64,000 nucleotides of DNA, taken from the NCBI GenBank assembly GCA_001414485.1, contig LLEY01000213.1, positions 27,143 through 91,142 on the forward strand, given 5' to 3'. The translations under genes and the position numbers were made by a program. Under the pieces are notes generated by a model, which was given only the letters and a program-made list of their open reading frames with translations, was not told the DNA's origin and did not search any database. This DNA comes from Calycina herbarum. Its lineage: Eukaryota > Ascomycota > Leotiomycetes > Helotiales > Pezizellaceae. Shown here one piece after another: positions 35,973 to 46,920 of this stretch (within the stretch, counting starts at the first letter, position 1; each line of letters opens with the position of its first letter).

Positions 35973-36715
35973 CTAAAGCTTAATCTCCTTCTCTACCTCA
36001 GCTGCTCTGTTAGCTAGCTGTGTAGTAGTAGCCTTAGCCTCCTCCTTATTATCCTCGTTCTTATAATCCTCCTCCTCGCTATTCTCTCTACTGAAAGGGA
36101 CCTGAACTGGCTTATCTCTAGGAACCTCCTTTACCTCTACGTGCTTACGCTTCTTACTTTAACGACTACCCGCGACCTGTAAGCTCTTTAGATAGGCCTT
36201 AAAGAGGTCCCGAATCTAGACCTGTATAGTATTACCGGCCTGTTAGAATATTAGTCTAAAATCACCTTTGTAACCGTACTAACTAAGGAAGGAATATTTA
36301 TAGTAACCTCGACGTGAAGCGCCTGAGTCTTCTTAAGAAGCGTGTACTACAACTCTGTTATAGTCTTAGATACCTCCGTAGTAGCAACGACTATAATCTT
36401 ATTAATAGCCTTAGCAGTCTTCTTAATTATAACCAGGCTTTCTAAGAGCTATAAGATAATAAACTCCTTCTCTATAAACTAGGGCAACTATAATAGTTAG
36501 TATAGGTTAAGACTTGGTTCGGACTTAGGACTGCTTACTAAGACATAAACGGCGTTCTGTCTAACGTAATACTCGTACTTCTTAGATATGTCTTTTACGA
36601 AGACATACTTATGCTCTCTGTCTCTAGCTTTTGCCTAAAGATACTAAACGTAGCAGACGCGGTGGGTATCTAGAAGGGTACTAGCAGGGTAAGGAAGAGG
36701 TATTATGTTATATAA
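35973..36715 (-). pseudogene. Antisense open frame inside family 2, next to the 3' LTR
   Basis: On the strand opposite to gag-pol a frame of about 245 codons can be read from about 36715 down to a TAG at 35973. Internal stops are only TAA/TAG at Gln-like places, with one frameshift near 36250. Features: ARDREHKYVFVKDISKKYEYY near the start, a helical centre (LLESLVIIKKTAKAINK; TTEVSKTITELQYTLLKK), a basic patch (SKKRKHVEVKEV) and an acidic C-terminus (SRENSEEEDYKNEDNKEEAK). This patch is visibly GC-richer than the pol region. No family is recognised. Position and orientation mirror the antisense frame in family 1. Confidence 0.6.
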
Positions 36716-37211
36716 ACTGATTAGTACTCTGAATCAGCCCCGACTCTGAAGGTGAAGACTTACGTTGTAGATATATGTGTGTTATGTGTTTATATATCTA
36801 AAGACGTTAGTATAAGAAGATATACCTGATTAGAGAGTATTCTTACGATTTGATTTGTTGTTGTTTATTAGAAAGAAAAGAGGAAAAGAAATCAGAATCG
36901 AGGGCGAGTTAGCTGCTAATATACAACTGATAACAATAGCTAGCGTGTTACGATTATTATTTGTTACTATTGTTATAAACGGTAATAGCGAATAAGTTAT
37001 AAATACTACTATATCCTACCGACTTCTACCCGATAGCTAATTAGATCTCTTTTTTCGTTTGTCGCTATTATTATATAAAAGACGACTAATAAACTATAAT
37101 TTAAACTATAAACGACAATACTACCACCTATAGACACCGCCCACCGATATCGTACCGATACCGTACTAATAATACGAAGCCTCGAGAACGAGTCTTTTCA
37201 AGGAGAGAGGA

Positions 37212-37486
37212 TATAATAGAACTATTAGGAATTGATCGGAATTGGAATTGCCGAGTCTACGTACTGAATAGGATATGATACGGATGTTGTTTCAGGTTTT
37301 AGAAAAGCCAGATAGCTTCTAGACTTACTATTATCCGAACCTCTTATAAATAGCTGCCTCCTCTCTATCGGGAAAGACTAATTTAGTCTTTTCCTTCGTA
37401 TTAGAGCCTAGTATTCGGATATATTATTCTATCGAACGCACTTCTATATACCTCTTTTGTAGTAGTATTCGTTTCGTACTATTATA
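37212..37486 (+). repeat. 3' LTR of family 2
   Basis: 275 bp from TATAATAGAAC to ACTATTATA; contains the hairpin-like AAAGACTAATTTAGTCTTTT. Followed by the TCTAT duplication. Confidence 0.92.
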
Positions 37487-38539
37487 TCTATAAGTTCGAT
37501 TCGATTAAGTAATACTACTTCTATTTAGATAGTAGTATTAACCTGTTTCTTTTCTTTCTAGGATTTCGTCTTCTAGCTATAATCGGTTGCTCTATAGCCT
37601 AGTTTACTATAGATATAATAGAGTTACTAGTCTCGCCGTCGATTTCGTTTCTTTTAGAAAAGTCTATTTTTTTCTAGAAAAGTCTTTTTCTATATAGCGT
37701 TTGCCTCCTTACTATACTTGTTAGTATAGGCGTACTTCTATTTCCCTAGTCTCTTACTCTTCTCTCTATGTCTAGAGTTACTCTTTCTGAATTTATATAG
37801 ACGGTTATCTAACTAGACAACCTCTTCTATTATACTTGTAATAGTTTAGAACTATATATTCTATTTAGTTATTTTCTTATAAATATATAACTTTAATTCT
37901 TTATAAAAGAGTTCTATAAGAGCGATAGTATTCTATCTTAATTTCGTTCTATAACGTTAGAATTTATTAGTATAATCTATTACTAATCCGGTTTAGTATA
38001 AATCTAAAAGCTTTCGTACTATAGTTTAGATTATATCGAAGTCTTTAAAGACTTTTCTAATAGTTACTTTAAATCCTTTCTAAGATTTAAATATAATCTT
38101 AGTTATCTTTATAGATCTGTCTTTATCCTCGTTTCTAAAGAAGTCTTCTAAATATAGCTAAGTCTATTCTAATACTAATTCTCTAAAGTAGAAGATAGTA
38201 AAGATAGATTATAAGTTATAATTACTTTTAAATTTATCTAAGTTAAAATTAAAATAGATGTCTATTTAGAGGAGAAACGAGTCGAGTTTCTTACGTTTCC
38301 TATAATACGTGTCTAGTATCTTAACTTTAATAGATTTAAGTACTTCGACCTTATAGAGTTTAGAAGCGTCTAGTATACTAACGTTGTCGTCGTTCCTAGC
38401 TGGTTATATACTAGTAGGTGTTTCTCTAGTAGCACTTCTAGATACTCTTACAACGTTAACTTAACTAGTATTTAGGCTAGTAGCGGCGGCGAGAGTTACT
38501 AGAGCTATAGCGACTAAACTTCTAAGTAGGTACTTAAAG

Positions 38540-38970
38540 TATAACGAAGCTTAAACTAACTAAATAAAGATAACTAAGCCTTAATAGTTAGTATATAGAT
38601 AAGAAGTATAGATACACTAGTATATTTACTTAGAAGTAAACTCGTTACTTATATTAAAGATATTAAATAATATAATAAGATTAATAACTAAAGTTAAGTA
38701 CAAAGCTTCTATCTAATAGCAGACGTACTAGTCTTATATAGAACCTTCGTCTCTTCTAGATTAATAGAATCGCCTGTTATTCTAGTCGACCTAGGTGATC
38801 CCTTATATTACGTAACCTCTAACGTACTTCTAATAATAAGATCCTAGAATCCCTAAATGTTTTTATATTACGGATTCTCTTCTATATTACCTTCTATTTC
38901 CTAGATGTTATACCTTGTTCTATTAGAGTGTTATCTAGACTACTTACTACGTAATATATAATTCGTAATA
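38540..38970 (-). repeat. 5' LTR of the outer family-1 element
   Basis: Starts TATAACGAAGCTTAAAC and ends TATAATTCGTAATA, matching the family-1 LTRs at both ends, but the middle (about 38757-38940) has diverged strongly from copy 2. The remaining 38971-39285 is AT-rich and RIP-like with no recognisable element. Confidence 0.8.
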
Positions 38971-39408
38971 CTAAGCTCTGTTTAGAAGTACGAAGACTTA
39001 TACACTTCTCTTAATACTTATTTCCTCTTTCTAACTTACTTATCTCTATATATATATAATACTCGGTAAATAAATAAATTATATTATAGTTTTATAGTAA
39101 GCTAGTGTTATTAGTAGTATATAGTAAGATCTAATATTACTAATATATTTCTTATATAATAATCTAAGAGTTTAGCTTTAAAAATCTATATCGTTCTATT
39201 CTTTAACTACCTTTTAACGCCTTTTTAAAAGAACGAAACCTCTTAATATTTCCTAATCCGAGAATACGCAAAGATAGGAACTACGTTAGGCACAATTTTT
39301 CCCTGCCTAGGACCTATTTTTTCCTACCTAACGGACTAACAGCCCTCTAAAATTGTCTACTACCCATAGAAGCTATGCTTGGTATACCTAAACAAGACAT
39401 AACCTATT

Positions 39409-39527
39409 ACATACGACCATAGACTAAGGAGAATTGGGCATCCCGTCCGCTCTGCCATACACAAGCCTCAGATCGGCAGATTAGTAGTTGGGTGGGTGAC
39501 CACCAGCGAATACCTGCTGTTGTATGT
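39409..39527 (+). rRNA. 5S ribosomal RNA gene (possibly divergent)
   Basis: 119 nt from ACATACGACCATAG to CTGTTGTATGT; the two ends pair to form helix I. The conserved core is intact: TCCCGTCCGCTC, then TTAGTAGTTGGGTGGGTGAC and CACCAGCGAA, which include the internal promoter (A box to C box) used by TFIIIA and RNA polymerase III. A run of T from about 39526 is the terminator. Dispersed single 5S genes are normal in filamentous ascomycetes. The helix II/III region (GACTAAGGAGAATTGGGCA) departs from the usual sequence, so a pseudogene or variant gene is possible. It lies only about 120 bp from the AT-rich island. Confidence 0.85.
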
Positions 39528-39535
39528 TTTTTTTT

Positions 39536-41718
39536 GCTCTTTCATATCATATTCTGATTTTACAATTTTGTACTCAAGAATAGCAGAGCCGATCTCAATC
39601 TAGCTTGGGACAGAAACAACCGGCAGTAAATATAGGGCCGTACTCACTGTCTCCCAAGCTCCGGTTGTTCTAGATTCTAAAGTTGTAGGGTAATTCAAGT
39701 TGTCATTTTGGAAAGTTGTGACAACAAAAAGCTGTTCATTGCCTCTTTCATCGCCCACCATGAGATTGGTGAATGCAGGTTCGCAGGTTTGCCGATTGCA
39801 TTAGTGAGGCCGATTAGCGAGGCAGCCCTCCCCTGGTGCCCATCAGTACTCTCCGTTTGACGCCCCTGGAGATCCTTTTCTTTTCTCCAAAACAACACAA
39901 GATATCATTCTTGAATCTTCAGATCAATAAGCTCTCTAATGAGCAGTGGGAGGACATGAGAGAAGTTCAACTGAAACTCTCTTTCGGAAATATGGAAGGG
40001 AATAATTGACTTCTGGAAGTATCCTTCTTCTATGTGTGTGCTGCACCCTTGGTCACAATTACTGTTTGGTAACAGTGCGGAAATGAACCATGAGTAGCTG
40101 ATACGAAAGTGGGACAGATGCACAGGTCAACTTTATGTTAGTATACGATAATAAACAAACATTTTATCTATACATCGTATGTACTATTTACATTCTCGTA
40201 TTTGATTTTGACATTGCCCTCTATTCGTGAAGTCACACGAACAGGCTACGTCTCCCCCTTAGAAGCAACAAGACACAACTCGTAGAACACTACCCGCACC
40301 TTTCGGGCATGGGAGAGCAATATTTTGAGGAGATGGGCGTTACCCTAAAGTCGTGCTGGATAGAAATATTTGATAAACTAGATCATATATAGTGATAAAA
40401 GTGACGGGCCTATAATAATGAAAACAAATTCGTCCTTAGACTTAGGATATAGTGTCACAAAGACTGTTTATATGAGCTTTTTAGAAGCCAAGAGGAATGC
40501 TGATTGGCCTTTTCTGCTTCCAATTCTATTTTTGGTATATTTTTACCAACTGGTTGTGCTGAAATATACGCATGCTTAAAGTGTATCTCGTTTTCGGGAA
40601 AAGCAGCATACAACACCAAATGGTCGTAAAATATACAAAAAATATGGGTAGATGTAGAATATGCCAAAGTGTTATATCCTCTTCATATATTTTGACGAGA
40701 AATTTGATGCGGTCCCAGCTTCGGTCAATGCAGAGAGACCAGAAAGCATCTTAAATAAATGTACACAATAGGATTATGTGATCTGTAAAAAGTCTTCGTA
40801 ATCGTTCTACATATACCTGCGTTATTCGATACTCTTCTTAGCCTTAAATAATAACATCATTTAGACTAAAGGATAGGGCATTTAACTTTTGTTATTTGTC
40901 ATTACGGTAGTTTTTTATACCCACTAGAAATATGTCATGAAAGCTTTTCATGGAGGGACGAAGTAATGTCTGAGCTCTTCATTCTTCTATTTATGAGCTG
41001 TTTCCTTGGTCAGAACTGGGTTTTTGGTTAATCGATAAGTAGAATGACTTTTAAGCAGCTATCAAAAGAACCCAGGAGGGCAGGAATGACGAGTTGAAGT
41101 TTTTCGCTAAGCTTTGAAGAAATTATGCAGAGTTATTTCGAAAATCAAGAGCATAGACTGTACAAACGATGTTTCAGAACCCTCGAGTGTTACAAGAGAG
41201 CTCGACCTTGTCTGTTCTGTTTTAGTCTCAAGAGAGAGATCGAACTTTTTGTTCAATTTGAAGAGTTTACCTTCGTTACGTATGCTTAAAGTGTTAGTTT
41301 TAACAGAATGTAGATTGCAAGAAAAAAGGTGAGGAGGGGTAAAATCTCGCTTAGCGAGGTGTGAAAGCCAATTGTTCCCAACTAAATTGTTCTAAAACTT
41401 TGGGATAACGGCTCAAGGTGTCGAAGACGTGAGAGCACAAAGAGGCATGGTTTAATAAGGCAAAACCGCACTGGAACTAAGCCTAAAAGCATCTTCACTC
41501 CATCACACATCACCCAAGATATCAGGCTAAGAATATCTCTCTATTTGAAACTAATAAAACCTCGCATTAAATCATCTAATCATAAATCTAAATAAAAATT
41601 GAGAACTGCATCTCGCAAGCTCATCGTCCTTCAATATTCTATACCTTCACTCCACACACTTCGTCTTCCTTCGTGATGAATAATGATGTGCCGTAGGGGA
41701 AAAGGATAAACTAGCCAT
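39536..41718. other. Intergenic, no gene supported
   Basis: About 2.2 kb of normal GC content. A minus-strand frame at 39695-40123 is open apart from one stop at 39905 but shows no motif or splice support. Nothing else is convincing. Confidence 0.5.
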
Positions 41719-42899
41719 TCAAAGTGCATTTCCATGTTCATACGCATCTTGAATACCAATAATTCGGTCATTCAAATTGCCAGTATCGTTGGGATACGTG
41801 AGATCAAGGATTTGTGCTCGGGTCGAGGGAAAGACTTTGATATCTCCTAAGCATCACAAAGTCAGCTTGTTGGAAGTGTAAAAGAGCACCCTTGAATAAG
41901 CGAAAGATAAAACTTACCACCACCCAAAAGGGCCTGCAAAAACACCTCCATAATCGCCTTGTCAATGTCACTCCACTCCTCACCTTCTAGTCTGACCGGT
42001 GCAAACCAACTCATAGCAGTATGAACCATCTCAGAATACAAGTGCTCTCCTCGGATATCAAATTGTTCACCGACTACTGCTCGTACCTTTGCAGCATCTT
42101 GGGAGAGGATTTTGAAGACGTAATCCGGGAGATCAGTGACCAAGCCAATGAGAAAGTAACGATAGAACTTGACGGTAATCTCCCAATCTTGTCTTGGAAT
42201 CAACAGAACCGTAAGGTTATCGTGAAAAAAGTCCCAGTTCAACTCGGTGCAGATACGGAAGAAGGCGGTGTTGAGTTCGTGCTTCGTGCAATGAGCGGTA
42301 GCAGTGTAAGTTGGGGTTGACAGCAAGGAGTGCAATTGAGTGCCTTGTGGAGGCGTTGGCATTCTTGGGAGGGTCGGGGTAAAAGGAGACAGGGCCCGAG
42401 CAGAGGATTTTGAGCTCGAAGATGGTGGTGAGGGAGCATCAAATCGAGAGCACGAACAAATGCCCGACTTAGGTGAGACACTGGGAGAATGTTCGGCAAT
42501 TGGTGGTGGGATCTTGGAAACTCGATGTTCTCCGATTGGGGTGTTGGTATGGGTGCTACTAACAGGCGAAGTACCTGAAATTGGTGTGTACACACTATTT
42601 TCGGGTGCAGGCAATTTCGGGAATCTCGAAGCGGTCGAAAAAGCTGGTAGCTTCCTGGAGCTTGAAGGAGATGAGTTGTTCGACTTTCGGGAAGCCTTTT
42701 TGGTGGAAACAGGAGATGTGGGATTTGTGGGTGTATATGTTGGTCGTGCGAATGCGGAGTTGAGACTTGGTGTCATTCCTACTGGACCCTTTGCAGCGTT
42801 TCCTGTATCGTAGTTCTGAAGCCACGATTCGAGGGCCCGGCCTTCGGAATTCGTGGACTGAGTGAACATTTGTGCCTCTGGGTCGGGGGTCCAAGTCAT
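41719..42899 (-). CDS. Ser/Pro-rich protein with conserved C-terminal domain (369 aa)
   Basis: Exon 1 is 42899-41918 and exon 2 is 41846-41719; the 71 bp intron has GTAAGT and TTAG signals and the phase fits (GGG then DIKVFPSTRAQ). Residues 1-200 are low-complexity and rich in Ser, Pro, Thr and Lys, likely disordered (SPVSSTHTNTPIGEHRVSK). Residues 205-369 look folded: CTKHELNTAFFRICTELNWD, then DWEITVKFYRYFLIGLVTDL, SDIDKAIMEVFLQALLGGG and a conserved-looking end (NDRIIGIQDAYEHGNAL). No signal peptide or membrane segment. The family is not recognised. It shares a 580 bp divergent promoter with the gene starting at 43483 or 43552. Confidence 0.8.
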
Positions 42900-43482
42900 C
42901 TTGTTATTTGTTTGTTGGTTAGCAATATATTTGAGAGATGTAATCAGATCGTTGGTGTTGTAGTTCAGTTGAGAAGGTGGTTAAACTTGATTTTTGGTGG
43001 TGTATAAATATAGGAGGAAAAGAGAGCTGATTGGAGATTACAATAAGCGAGATGGGATGGTGTGAATAATGAGCCCCTCGAAATCCTGTGATGGGAGGGG
43101 TAAGATGAGTGAATCGGACTCGTGATTCATCCACAGTTTACCCCTGGAGTCACCAGATGAATTTTGTTGGATGTTCTTCAGTACAAACAACGTTAGTTCT
43201 GTGATATAGAGTTTCAAATTTTGGTGAATGCCAATGAGCAGTTGATGATTACGTAGATTAAACACAATCCTTACTTGAATGCAATATGAAACTGCTTCAT
43301 CGGTTCCTTGAATCCTGTTTGAGCAACCAAAAACGTGTACAAGAGGCATTTCCTGCGATTCTCCGGCTGCAAATACCACCGAAGTATAATAAAGAGTTCG
43401 AAATGGCGACAGAGATGGAAGCCTGGCCTCCAACCGAGTTCGGGACCAACAGCTGAACCAGACGGGTAATGAACCAGCATCA
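42900..43482. promoter_or_regulatory. Divergent promoter region
   Basis: The stretch between two head-to-head genes. A minus-strand frame of 173 aa overlaps it (43038-43559) but has no motif and runs antisense over the next gene's start, so it is treated as chance. No specific operator was identified. Confidence 0.4.
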
Positions 43483-44161
43483 GTGACACTCGTACCTCGA
43501 CCATCGACAAAAAGAAAGTTCAGCAGAACCCAGAACCCGCCGTGCAAAATCATGTTCACACGAATAAGCCACTTGGCAGAACCGCCATCCAGACAATTAC
43601 TCTATGAGCTTCACCCCCATCAAGTAACCACTGCTCACAGGGCAATATGCCAACTTGATGGACACTGGCCATGGACACAAGTCATAAACACAGCCCATGC
43701 CCTTTACAATCTTGACCGAATTAATGATCATGAGTTTCAGCAGTTGTCTGAACTCTACGATATCCGCACTCAAAATCTTGCAAGGGTACTAGGGGAGAAG
43801 CAAAAACAAGAAGGCGCTGAAGTGAATGTTGAAAGGGAACTACTCAGTTCTCTTTTCTTGGCAACTATTCTGATTGATCAAGCAGTACGGTGTATACCAG
43901 AAGATGAGGGTGCCAACCTTGGACCATTATTGAAGGAGTTAGATCTGGCTGGTGAGTTTTCGTTGTTTCTGTGACTTCCTTATTTGGCATGTCAAAGTGA
44001 TGGCTAACTGTATGAAACTTATAGTGCCTCTGCAGAAATTCACAACGAACACCTTGACACTTGACTTTGAGGTAACGGGGAATTCCGGGAGGTCTACTGC
44101 TTCATACACGGCCTTTCGGTTGCACTTTCCAGCTGTACATAAGCCGAGTGAGGATGTATAA
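43483..44161 (+). CDS. Small helical protein of unknown function (142-202 aa depending on model)
   Basis: Exon 1 ends at 43951 before a GTGAGT donor. Either the ATG at 43483 or the in-frame ATG at 43552 (MFTRISHLAEPPS) may be the start; the latter removes a basic leader. The intron has a GCTAAC branch site near 44003. Two acceptors are possible: TATAG (exon 2 44025-44161) or TGCAG (exon 2 44036-44064, giving a C-terminus EIHNEHLDT). The body is predicted helical: DRINDHEFQQLSELYDIRT, RVLGEKQKQEGAEVNVEREL, IPEDEGANLGPLLKELDL. No domain recognised. Splice choice is the main uncertainty. Confidence 0.6.
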
Positions 44162-44815
44162 GACTTGGAGAACCGGATAGAAGGCTTACACCTTTGATAG
44201 TGAGTTCTGATGCGAGGATACCTTGCCAAGTCTTACTTTCGAAAGTTCAACACATCTAGTCATGGACTATACAATTATCAGGCATGCTCAGATGGTGGGT
44301 CCACCTGAGCGGTTGAGTTCTGGAAGATATGTAATAGGAAACTCTTCTTTTGCAAGGTGAGCAGAATCTTCCGTGTCACAACAGACGAATTGGTAAGCAA
44401 CCTTCCATGTTCTCAAGATTTATAGAATTATGAAAATCACTATCCCAGATAGTTTAGCAGAATCAGAAATTTTCCTCATTCTCCCAGACCTTCTCGATTG
44501 ATCGCTTTAATTATCTGAGACGACTTCGCTCGATTCTTACAAGGGTTGCCGGGAAACAATGACCAAACCTCTGACTATGACTGTACAAATCCAATTAAAT
44601 TAGACATGGTGATTGGAACAACTGCAAGTGCAACGAACGACATGCGATTCATCCACTCGCATCAAACCCACCGCACTCTGAATGGAACCCACCTCCATAT
44701 AAGAGACCAAACACTTGTTCAAACCCTCTCCTCTCCACGAAACATCATCACCATCACCAAGCCCAACCCACACCCTCACTTCCTTCTCCTTCTACTTCCC
44801 CTTGTCTCTATCATC

Positions 44816-45340
44816 ATGTCCAACACCCACACACACCTAAAAGCCCAACTATTCTCCCCCACCACCGCCTGTCTAGCCTTCAAACTCGGCGTAGCACATT
44901 CCCACAACCTCCTCCCTAAACCTCTTCTCGCCCAATGGATAGACTTCCTAGTTAACTCCCTAGGCAGCATTCATTTCGGGGATATCTTGTTGGAAAAGGA
45001 GTACAGGGAGATTGATATTTTGTTGAGAGAGTTGAGACGGTGGGTTGATGGACCGCAGGGTCCGAGTTGGGAGATGGTTGAGGATGCTGAGAGAGGTATG
45101 TTGATAGAGAAGATAGAGGAGAGAGGGAGGGGAGTTGAGAGGAGAAAGGGTGATGGGATGAGAGGCTGATTTGTGGTAGCTGCGCCGTGTGAAGGATGGA
45201 AACCACCGGTTCCTGAGAAGGCAAATATCGATGTTTGGAAGTGGGAGGTTCGGGAGGGGAAGAGGAGATTTGAGCCAAGGGAGAAGATTCTGAAGACGGA
45301 TAGTAGGCCGGCGGCGTATGAGGTGGAAGTTGAAAAGTGA
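44816..45340 (+). CDS. Small unknown protein (2 exons, 146 aa)
   Basis: Exons 44816-45095 and 45180-45340 with an 84 bp intron (GTATGT donor, GCTGAT branch, GGTAG acceptor). The start at 44816 (MSNTHTHLKAQLFSP) is chosen because a long CT-rich tract directly precedes it, a typical fungal initiator region; an upstream in-frame ATG at 44546 lies before that tract. If exon 2 is ignored the frame closes at 45169 in a low-complexity tail, while splicing gives a sensible C-terminus (APCEGWKPPVPEKANIDVWK, ending EVEVEK). The core (FGDILLEKEYREIDILLREL) is helical. Unknown function. Confidence 0.7.
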
Positions 45341-45760
45341 CGAGTGATGAGCAAAGAAAAATGGTGGTGAGGGGCGAACTAGACAATGCAAAATCGATGG
45401 TTTAACAAGTAGGAGTAAAAATGTAAAACTCTCTGTATGGCACTTGCCAGGGATGCGCTTGTTCTTGAAATGGAACAGAAATGGATAGAGAATCGTCCTT
45501 TTCTCTCATCTACATTCAGTTTCCATGAACGTTTAGAAGAATTGAAACTATAAACGTTCTCGGAGGAATGCAGTTGTTCTAGAGTATTTAAAGCAATGAA
45601 GAGGGACATACGTAGAGTAGAGCTCGGGATTCTTACTCTTCATCTGAATGTGGTTCCATGGTTTGGAGCTTGTTATGAGATGGCCAATGATGAACATGCT
45701 TTACAGAGAAGACCTCATCTATTTTCACATAATATACAGCGCGTTTAGTACACACAATCC

Positions 45761-46663
45761 CTAATTCATCTTTCCACCAGTAAGCTCCTCGGCAATCTTC
45801 TTCATTCTCTGTCCAGTAATACCACCTGGACCAGAATAGTGATCCGTCACCCTCTTCTCCGTTTTGTTTAAGCCCGCGAGCATTTCCTGTACCGTTGGCG
45901 GTGATCCTGTGTTCCAGATATTTGTCTCGTTGGAGTAAGCAGGCGCGAAAGGTCGAGGAACAAAGATCTTTTCAATCTCTGCATTCAATTCCTGTTCCGT
46001 GGAAATGAATGAGCGAGCATGCATATAAAGTGTGTGCAGGGCAGTCCTTCGCTCCTCCTCTCGAGCAGCCTCCTTCCGCTGCACCTTCTTTTCCTTTTGC
46101 TTCACTCGTTCTTTCCGAAATGGATCTGGCACAGCAGCTGTGTGCTTGAGTTTGCTCATCGCCTCTGTGACGGTTGGGTTCGTCAACCGTTCGTCCTCCC
46201 GTTGTGGTGCGTAGAGTCTTGCTTCCCGCTCCTTCGTCTTCTGAAGACTTCGATTGGAGACATGACGATCTGATTTGAGCTTCCTGGCGTGTAAAGCTTG
46301 CAGACCTTCACGCAAATTCTTCCTCCTCACGCTTGCCATATCCCGCTTCCATGTAACATATTCATCCTTCGTCCTCTTCTGCGTTGAGGGTTTCGGTATG
46401 GTCGAGGCAAAGTATTGGGGTGTGGTTTTAGGAGCTCCTCGTTTGGGGAAGAGGTTTCGTGGAGGAGGAAGGGTTCCCTTGATGTCTTTTTTTGGGAGGA
46501 CCTGCGGTTGTCGTGTAGTAGGAATTTCGATGAATCGGGGGTTTTCTGGTCCGATCATGGAAAGGGAGGTGGTGGTGGAGAATGAGCGTGGATTAAATGA
46601 GGCATTTGGACACCGGAATCGAGCCAGCGCTCCAATTGAAGATTTTGCTATCGAGGGAGGCAT
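45761..46663 (-). CDS. PET123: Mitochondrial small ribosomal subunit protein mS26 (Pet123)
   Basis: A single exon of 300 codons. The N-terminus is a mitochondrial targeting sequence (MPPSIAKSSIGALARFRC and RSFSTTTSL, Arg/Ser-rich, no acids until about residue 40). The rest is highly basic with long helices (RRKNLREGLQALHARKLKSD; FRKERVKQKEKKVQRKEAAR), then LHTLYMHARSFISTEQELNA and a C-terminal NIWNTGSPPTVQEMLAG motif. This fits the fungal Pet123/mS26 family of the mitoribosomal small subunit, of similar length. It is divergent with NOG2 over a 257 bp promoter, so the mitochondrial and cytosolic ribosome-related genes may be co-expressed (inference). Confidence 0.8.
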   Translation of the reverse strand: MPPSIAKSSIGALARFRCPNASFNPRSFSTTTSLSMIGPENPRFIEIPTTRQPQVLPKKDIKGTLPPPRNLFPKRGAPKTTPQYFASTIPKPSTQKRTKDEYVTWKRDMASVRRKNLREGLQALHARKLKSDRHVSNRSLQKTKEREARLYAPQREDERLTNPTVTEAMSKLKHTAAVPDPFRKERVKQKEKKVQRKEAAREEERRTALHTLYMHARSFISTEQELNAEIEKIFVPRPFAPAYSNETNIWNTGSPPTVQEMLAGLNKTEKRVTDHYSGPGGITGQRMKKIAEELTGGKMN

Positions 46664-46920
46664 TTTGAGTGTGATCTGCGCCGGCGAGGCAATGCGCGCA
46701 AAATGTCGAGATGCCTCTTGGATGGGTCCCTGATGGTGTTGTCCAGCTTCGAGCTCTCAGAAATCTTTAGCGTCCTTTCTTAGCGCGATGCAGCCACAGC
46801 ACGAGCCACACTGGTGGAGATCCTTCAGAAAATTTATCTGCCCGCCTTCTCTCTTCTTATCTCATAAAACATTTTCTTCCTCTCCAACAACACTCGCGCA
46901 TTGCGCAACCACAACTCAAG
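46664..46920. promoter_or_regulatory. Bidirectional promoter of mS26 and NOG2
   Basis: 257 bp between two head-to-head ribosome-related genes. CT-rich on the NOG2 side (CTTCTCTCTTCTTATC-like run near 46850). No site identified with confidence. Confidence 0.5.

Larger units (their letters stand above)
15189..37486 (+). mobile_element. Ty3/gypsy retrotransposon, family 2 (nested host of LINE and pogo A)
   Basis: Flanked by the 5 bp duplication TCTAT (15184-15188 and 37487-37491). The 3' LTR is 37212-37486 (275 bp). The 5' LTR is split by a LINE into 15189-15259 and 27079-27282; the two pieces sum to 275 bp, the same length. Internal sequence 27283-37211 is plus-oriented gag-pol. Removing the element joins 15188 to 37492 and restores the outer family-1 element. 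Confidence 0.93.
9645..38970 (-). mobile_element. Outer Ty3/gypsy retrotransposon, family 1 copy 1 (3' end lost)
   Basis: Minus-oriented element in four pieces: about 9645-9735, 10169-11709, 13537-15188 and 37487-38970. The pieces align in order with the uninterrupted copy at 16507-23104; for example 13537 on continues what stops at 11709, matching copy 2 around 20266, and 37487 on continues 15188, matching about 21682. The reverse strand gives VIVIYYLDNILIF-like sequence near 11283-11315 (reverse transcriptase YLDD with RIP change). A 5' LTR sits at 38540-38970. The low-coordinate end, which should hold the integrase C-terminus and 3' LTR, is missing: alignment to copy 2 stops at about 9645, at the border with GC-rich DNA. 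Confidence 0.85.
9645..39285. other. AT-rich, RIP-mutated island of nested transposons
   Basis: About 29.6 kb with sharply higher A+T than either flank, dominated by TA-rich words. Every long reading frame belongs to a transposon and is broken almost only by TAA and TAG at places where Gln (CAA/CAG) or Trp (TGG) is expected, the mark of C-to-T change at CpA on either strand. No host gene was found. The constituent elements are listed separately; their insertion order can be reconstructed from target duplications and restored frames. Confidence 0.92.

Noticed and set aside
39695..40123. Two in-frame minus-strand frames separated by one stop
   Set aside because: No recognisable motif, no splice signals, no promoter features; could be chance.
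42340..42813. 157 aa plus-strand open frame
   Set aside because: Antisense shadow of the Ser/Pro-rich coding exon; low-complexity DNA keeps several frames open.
43038..43559. 173 aa minus-strand open frame
   Set aside because: It lies across the divergent promoter and antisense to the start of the 43.5 kb gene; no motif, no splice support.
44952..45391. Three overlapping minus-strand frames of 127-144 aa
   Set aside because: Pyrimidine-rich shadows of the spliced 44816-45340 gene; compositionally biased and mutually overlapping.
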